Assembly (NCBI GenBank): GCA_928212115.1
Contig: CAKMRJ010000001.1
Coordinates: forward strand, 361,927,685-361,991,684
Direction: 5' to 3'
DNA from: Lactuca virosa
Taxonomy: Eukaryota; Streptophyta; Magnoliopsida; Asterales; Asteraceae
Length of the DNA stretch: 64,000 nt
Below, piece after piece: positions 58,729 to 64,000 of this stretch (position 1 is its first letter; each line of letters opens with the position of its first letter). A program made the translations under genes and the position numbers. The notes under the pieces are model-generated. The model saw only the letters and a program-made list of their open reading frames with translations. It was not told the origin of the DNA and made no database searches.

Positions 58729-60651
58729 TGTAACATCTTGTTTCAGATCGTCCGTGATTAGGGTTCGTGGGCTGCAAACCGGACATGAGGAAGTCTCAGG
58801 GTTGCGAAGAGTTGCTAGAAGCGTAGGGCATCTCGTCACCTTTCCGTGGGTATGAGGTTCATGGGAATCAGGGTTATATCGAGGAAGCGATGAAAGTTTG
58901 AAGTTATGGCAGGATAAGTCCCTTATTTGAGAAAGGTGGCAGCTAAGTACGGTGGGCGCACATATATGTATGCTTAGCGTACTTATGTGAGTGATTTTTA
59001 AGCGGAGCCGCCTAGTACGCTGGGCGCACTAGGCACAGAGTGGAAACCCTAACTTTGGATGTGTCCCTATATAAAGAATAATAAGGCCTCATTCCTGGCC
59101 ACTATCCTCAGTCAATAAACCCTCTAAAACCCTAATCCTTTGTTCATGGAGCTTGTGAGTGCATTTGAAAGCCTTAAGTGATTTTGGTGTGTTCTTGGAG
59201 TAAAGAAGGAGCTTTGGAGAAGAAGGAGTGAGAAGTCTAGGCCGTGGGTATGAGCAAATCTGAGTTGGAAGCTTCATATAGAGGTATAAAGCTTCAAGGT
59301 TTCTCACTCTTTTGTTTTGAGCATCATATTAGAGTATTTTAGAGTTTTTGCCCCAAAAGGTGGAGACTTTATGAGATATTGAGCTCCAGAGACTATGATC
59401 AACCTCTTTGAGTGTGATTAGTAGTGTAATGTCATAAAAGTCCAATATTGGTCGTTGGAATCAAGCCATGCATGAGTTCATGAGCTTTTTGAGAAAAGGG
59501 AGTGAGTGTTTTGGGTGTTTGTGACCATTTCATCCATGCAAAGGCTTAAGGTCACTAACTTTATGGAGTAAGTGCCATTAGGGAGTCCAGATCTGGGATT
59601 TGAGGTAATGTATTAACTGATTAAGACCAAGTGAGTAGAAAGAGTGAATCTGGGGAGTACGTTGAGCGTACTGCCCCAGTGTCCCCGATGGCCAATCTGG
59701 ATTGTGAGTACGCTGAGCGTACCAAGGGAGGTACGCCCCGCGTAACCTCACTATGGACTTTTAGGCTAAGTCTATTTTTTTTGTTTGAGTGTTGGGCCTG
59801 GAGTTTGGGCTTGTTGCAATAGAGTTTCGGACCAGAGGAATTCATATATGTGCTTTGGGCCCTTGGGTTGGGCTTGCCATTAGATTTGAGAATTGGGCCT
59901 CGGGAGAGCCCATTTATTATTAGGCCTTGGTGGGCCCAATGGGTTTTAGATTATTGATGGGCCGGTTAGTGGACTACCTTTAGACCTAATGAGTGAGAGT
60001 TTGAACTACTTAGTTCCTAATTGGGATAATTGTGGGTTTGGCAAAGAGTTAGTGGCCGGAGCGTAGCAGTAGCGTTTATAGGGGTTGTTCATCATCCAAG
60101 GTGAGTATTCTCACTATGCTTTACCTAGTGTGGTATCTATGTGTGACCAGAGGGTCTTATGTGTTTATTTGAGTACCGTGATATTAGCGCATTATGTCTG
60201 TGTGATTTATGCTATGTGTTATTCTGAGTTTACAGAGTTAGGACCGGAGGGTCCACATAGTTAGGACCGGAGGGTCCACAGAGTTAGGACCGAAGGGTCC
60301 ATCAGAGTTGTGGGACTGGAGGGTCCCACTGAGACACATTGACCGGAGGGTCTTATAAAGTTATAGCCTCGAGTGGCTAATGAGTTGTATGTGGTATTTT
60401 GAGGAACTCACTAAGCTTCGTGCTTACCGTGTTATGTGTTATGTGTTTCAGGTTTTTCTCAGGATTGCGGGAAGGCATCGGCTTGATTGTACACACCAGA
60501 GAAAGAGTTATGTTTTGAGGATCCTGGATTATTAATCAAACAACTATGGAGATGCGTGTTGTAAATTAAATAAATGAGATTTTGTGAAATGTGTTATGAG
60601 AATTATATGATTTTATAATAAAAAATTTGTTTGGAAATTTACGGTGTTACA
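58729..60651 (+). repeat. Right (3') LTR of element D
   Basis: A 1,923-bp LTR with TGTAACATC...GTGTTACA ends. It matches 1136-1169 and 27540-28595. It includes a TATATAAAG near 59069 and GTACGCTGAGCGTAC-type palindromes (59708-59722 and variants). It should be followed by the target duplication CCGTG (60652-60656), whose partner is outside the window. Confidence 0.9.
60233..60305. repeat. Triplicated hairpin module in D's right LTR
   Basis: Three adjacent copies of 'agttaggaccggagggtcca' (about 24-bp period), each holding GGACC/GGTCC arms. The left LTR has one copy at about 28225, so the expansion occurred in this LTR after insertion, or was lost from the other. Confidence 0.85.
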
Positions 60652-60656
60652 CCGTG

Positions 60657-60796
60657 TCTCCTCCTAATTTCGGCCCTATGGCTAATGTATGGAACCAAAG
60701 GATGTTTCATTATTACATGTCTAGTGTATAAATATATATACCAACTTTATATAATAGGCTATCATTTATACAAAGTGATTTATATATTCAAACAAC

Positions 60797-60878
<82 letters not shown>

Positions 60879-61458
60879 TTTATATAAAACTACCTTTTAT
60901 ATAAATAAACTCTAACTAGTTTATTAAGATATAAATATAACTTATAAATAATCATACTTTATGATATATTTCATAAGTTGTTATTTCTCCAATAAATATT
61001 ATTTCCACAAATAATAAATTCCCAATAAGTAAAGTATTATTTCCATGAAATAATAATTTTCCAAATAAATACAAGTGTTGATATATTTATTAATAATCAA
61101 ATTATACTAATATATAATCAATTGACGGTAACTTGCTATATGGTGTGACTCTATAGGACCATATATTATTAGCAATATCATTCTATAATGACTCTTGTGC
61201 ATACTAGATCTTTCAGAAAGATGCATAAAATGAATGTTGTTAAAAATAGGTGAGAAACGTTTATGAGGATTGTAAATATTTAGGGCTTGGGAAGTAATTA
61301 TGTTTCAGAAACAAATGCATGCATTAAGTTAATGTGTAATTGGCAAATTTAATTTGGATTTTTGAACTGTTTTGTGTGATATTAATAGGCAATGTTCTAT
61401 GTGATGTGTTAAAATAAGTTTGGCTTGAGGGCAATCAAAACACAAGTGTGGGGTATTT
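60657..61458. other. AT-rich flank with TA microsatellite
   Basis: No gene is supported. A TA run of ~80 bp lies at 60796-60874; the ORF over it is an Ile/Tyr repeat. Around 61425-61458 the sequence ACAAGTGTGGGGTATT resembles the purine tract of Athila-like elements. Confidence 0.6.
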
Positions 61459-61464
61459 TGATAT

Positions 61465-61504
<40 letters not shown>

Positions 61505-61509
61505 TTATA

Positions 61510-61563
<54 letters not shown>

Positions 61564-62955
61564 CATTAGATTTTAGTTGTATTTTGGTCTAAACACATGG
61601 ACTTTTGGTACTTATTTTGCATAAATTACATATTTCAGTAAGAAAAATATAATTTTGAAGAAAAAGTACCAAAATGGACAAAACTGGAAGTCGGAGGGTA
61701 AGAAATTGGCCACGACGTTTGGAAAAAATCTCGATTAAAGAAGATTCCTTGCGGATTCCGATAAGGAAAATGTTTCCACGACGTGGCAAGCAATTGGCCA
61801 CGGTGTGGTGGCTAATTTATGATAAATACTTCTGGAGAAACCCTAGAAGACCTGTCTTCGACCAAGAGGACGAAAGAAGAAGAGCAACTAGCGATAAATC
61901 GACTCAAGCATTCGGTTTGCATGATGTTTAGTTTAATTTAGATTAGTTGTTTTTATATTGCAATCATGGGCTAATACCCTTAGCTTTCATTTAGTGTAAA
62001 TGAACCTCAATTTACTATGAGTTAATATTAAGTCTATGGATTATTAATGTTGGATTTTTACTTATGTTTGCTCGATCAATCCTTACATGTTAATGTTTCT
62101 ATCTCTATTACCTTGCCCTCAAATTTTGTGTAGTTAACTGGTTATTGATTGTGTGAATTGGTACCCCTAGTTGCTTAGCATTAAATTGCTAGAGCTAGAT
62201 ATTGACCAAGTCCTAGTATAGTTAATAAAGTTAGTTGTTTAATTGTGTTAGAGTGCATTATTTGACCATAATAATTGCTAGTTTATCTGAATTATCCATA
62301 TGAAGAAAAGCCTAGATATAGTCATTAATAGTCCAAATATTCAATAAAATCAATTAATTGTCCTTAATCTACATGACCATTTGTGATTAAGTGTCATAAA
62401 TTGAAGTAAGCTAATTATTCTGACCATGACAGTTAAGAATTATCAAATTGGTAACCAACAGAAGTAATCTATAGTCGAAATTACACATAGGAAAAGAAAG
62501 GGGATTCGAAGCTAAACAAAAGTGTCTTAATTTTTCTGGTTAAAAATCATTTTTAGTTTCTTTCTAGTTAATAGCAAATTGAGTTTTTCTGAACTTGCAA
62601 AATCAGATAAAAGTCCCATTTCATTAGTTTTTAGTTTTATAATTAGATTAATAGGACATGTGGAAGATATCGTGGATAACTTATTGACCCATATTCAAAT
62701 CCTGGCACTACTCAGCCCTTGTGGTTGTGGAGGTTCGCCTGCAGTGACTCCATGCATGAGGCAAAGCCTCATGTTTGCTGTGGGGGATTAGTCGATGCGT
62801 GAAAGCTGGCACGAAAACCCTCATTAGGGAAGTTATCTTTCCGAAAAAAAATTTTTTATTAAGTTTTAGCAATTTTAATTTCCAAATTTACTCCATTCCT
62901 TGTGTTCGATCACGTACATACCTTACCACACTACTACGCGACTAGGTACACTACT
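61459..62955 (+). mobile_element. Possible Athila/Tat-like LTR
   Basis: It starts TGATATTTTC after a purine-rich tract, includes an AT run (61469-61561) and two 'ttggccacgacg/ggccacggtg' words near 61705 and 61795. It has a tail with 'ccttgtgttcgatc' near 62898, wording I associate with Athila-like LTR ends. The ends are not confirmed by a second LTR or a target duplication. A SINE-like insert lies inside. Confidence 0.35.
62640..62852 (+). mobile_element. SINE-like insertion
   Basis: ATTCAAATCC near 62694 resembles an RNA polymerase III B box. Downstream are GTGGTTGTGGAGGTTCGCC, a TGAGGCAAAGCCTCA hairpin (62757-62771) and GGGGATTAGTCG, words common in plant SINE tails, then an A run at 62845-62852. 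I could not fix target duplications or an A box. Confidence 0.35.
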
Positions 62956-62999
62956 TAATTTGTATTTTAATTTAGTCAAATAGATAAGGGTTATAAATA

Positions 63000-63824
63000 T
63001 AAAGCTTTCTAAAGTGTATACATATAAAACACATCAGATAGCTATCGACGAGTATTAATGTTTCATTTAGACTTTGTCATATAATTTTCACCTTATTTTT
63101 CGTGATTCGGTTTGAGGGTGATTAGACTATAAATAACGTTGCGAATTTAAAACTTCTTCATAGGAACACCGTTTTCAACGCTCTTTTTATTGTTGACTTC
63201 ATATTTAAGATTACTACAACATTCATTTAGATTGTTTTAGCTAACAATAAACCAATTTTGATTTCAATTTTTGTGTCTCACACTATTGTACTATGTCGCA
63301 CTCGAAAATTTGAAAAATCATAAATTACTTATAAGAAGTCATATTTTGAGGTTCTTTATATCAACGTGTTTCTATTTACAAGCATTGCGACTTTCTTTAA
63401 TATCAATTGGGGTAATAAGAAATCTATCCCCAATTCACTTTTTATGACACATACATTGTATCGTGTCAACTGCGAAACCTAGATAAATCATAACTTCCTC
63501 ATATGAAGCCAGATTTAAGCGTTCTTTATATATAGGGGCTCATGGTCATGACTACTACAACTTTCTTTAAGAATATTTATCCAAGATAATATTTTATTTT
63601 TAGTCTTTATTTTATCGCTTCAACAATAAATTTTATATTAAGATTTTTTACAAATACTATATAATCCTAATATTTGTTCACTTAATGTGTACACGATAAT
63701 TATTTATTATATCATAACACATATGAAGAACAATTATTTTAATTGACGATTTTTGTTGTCCGAAAAAATGTATACTTATTAAAATTATACATTAAACGTC
63801 TAGCTCAAAATTGCGAGCATTACA
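63000..63824 (-). mobile_element. 3' LTR of a minus-strand gypsy element, left end not fixed
   Basis: The minus strand starts TGTAATGCTCGC at 63824 after a purine tract. Inside are three diverged ~170-bp modules (near 63060, 63300 and 63470) sharing 'aaatcataa.tt..t.ata.gaag.ca' and 'gttctttatat'. The left boundary is a guess. Confidence 0.5.
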
Positions 63825-64000
63825 ATTATCTCCCACTTAGGATGATTACACCCCAAAATCATACAAAAGGAAAAAAAACTCTGAATAATGATTTGTCAGG
63901 TCGCATCTCGATCACCTAGTAAGGATTTACCTCAATACTTGTTTTGCACACAATAATATCTAATGAAATAATGCTTTAGGTTCGTTTATGATATCCTAGC
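63825..64000 (-). mobile_element. Purine tract and 3' interior of the right-hand gypsy element
   Basis: The minus strand reads TAAGTGGGAGATAAT next to the LTR start (complement at 63825-63839), a purine tract. The rest is non-coding sequence continuing beyond the window. Confidence 0.5.

Noticed and set aside
60631..60915. 94-codon ORF rich in Ile and Tyr
   Set aside because: It is a translation of the TA microsatellite.
61674..61931. 85-codon basic ORF
   Set aside because: It lies in the Athila-like LTR and has no recognised domain; chance ORF.

Overview
The window is repeat-dense plant nuclear DNA. I see no host protein-coding gene, rRNA or tRNA gene. Nearly every base can be assigned to nested LTR retrotransposons. 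The LTR styles (Sirevirus copia elements, Tekay-like gypsy LTRs starting TGTAAC and ending GTTACA, and LTRs full of ACTCGNCGAGT palindromes) suggest a large-genome dicot, probably Asteraceae and perhaps lettuce-like; that taxon call is inference.

Layout. Bases 1-1135 are the 3' end of an LTR (element H) inserted in the left LTR of a gypsy-like element D. D has left LTR pieces at 1136-1169 and 27540-28595, interior at 28596-32494 and 58300-58728, and right LTR at 58729-60651. Copia element F (1170-27539, minus strand, TSD GTAAG) splits D's left LTR. F's right LTR is split by a solo gypsy LTR, G (25032-27162, TSD CCATA). F's interior contains Sirevirus A (3339-19848, minus strand, TSD CTTCC). 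A is itself split by a short non-coding LTR element, B (5106-8747, plus strand, TSD ACTTT). D's interior contains a second Sirevirus of the same family, C (32495-58294, minus strand, TSD TGCCT). Right of D lie AT microsatellites, an Athila-like LTR, a SINE-like insertion, and the 3' LTR of a minus-strand gypsy element that runs off the window.

Element C is present twice, on either side of a 13-N gap (45213-45225). The 7 bases after the gap repeat the 7 host bases left of C, so the two copies are most likely one insertion assembled twice. Most breaks differ between the copies and many are single-base indels.

Sireviruses A and C carry a long gag (LTR-copia gag domain, CCHC knuckle, coiled coil), a pol (protease, integrase, reverse transcriptase, RNase H) in the +1 frame relative to gag, about 800 bp of non-coding spacer, and a third reading frame of about 1,280 codons that ends about 30 bp before the 3' LTR. 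This third frame has no transmembrane segment that I can see. It has a conserved N-terminal domain, a basic nuclear-signal-like stretch, Gln-rich and long coiled coils, and a conserved C-terminal domain. It is the most unusual coding feature here.

Other signals worth checking are paired 11-bp palindromes about 21 bp apart in two unrelated elements, a hairpin-bearing ~48-bp tandem array inside D, TATA boxes inside perfect inverted repeats in two unrelated LTR families, and a candidate splice acceptor upstream of the third frame.
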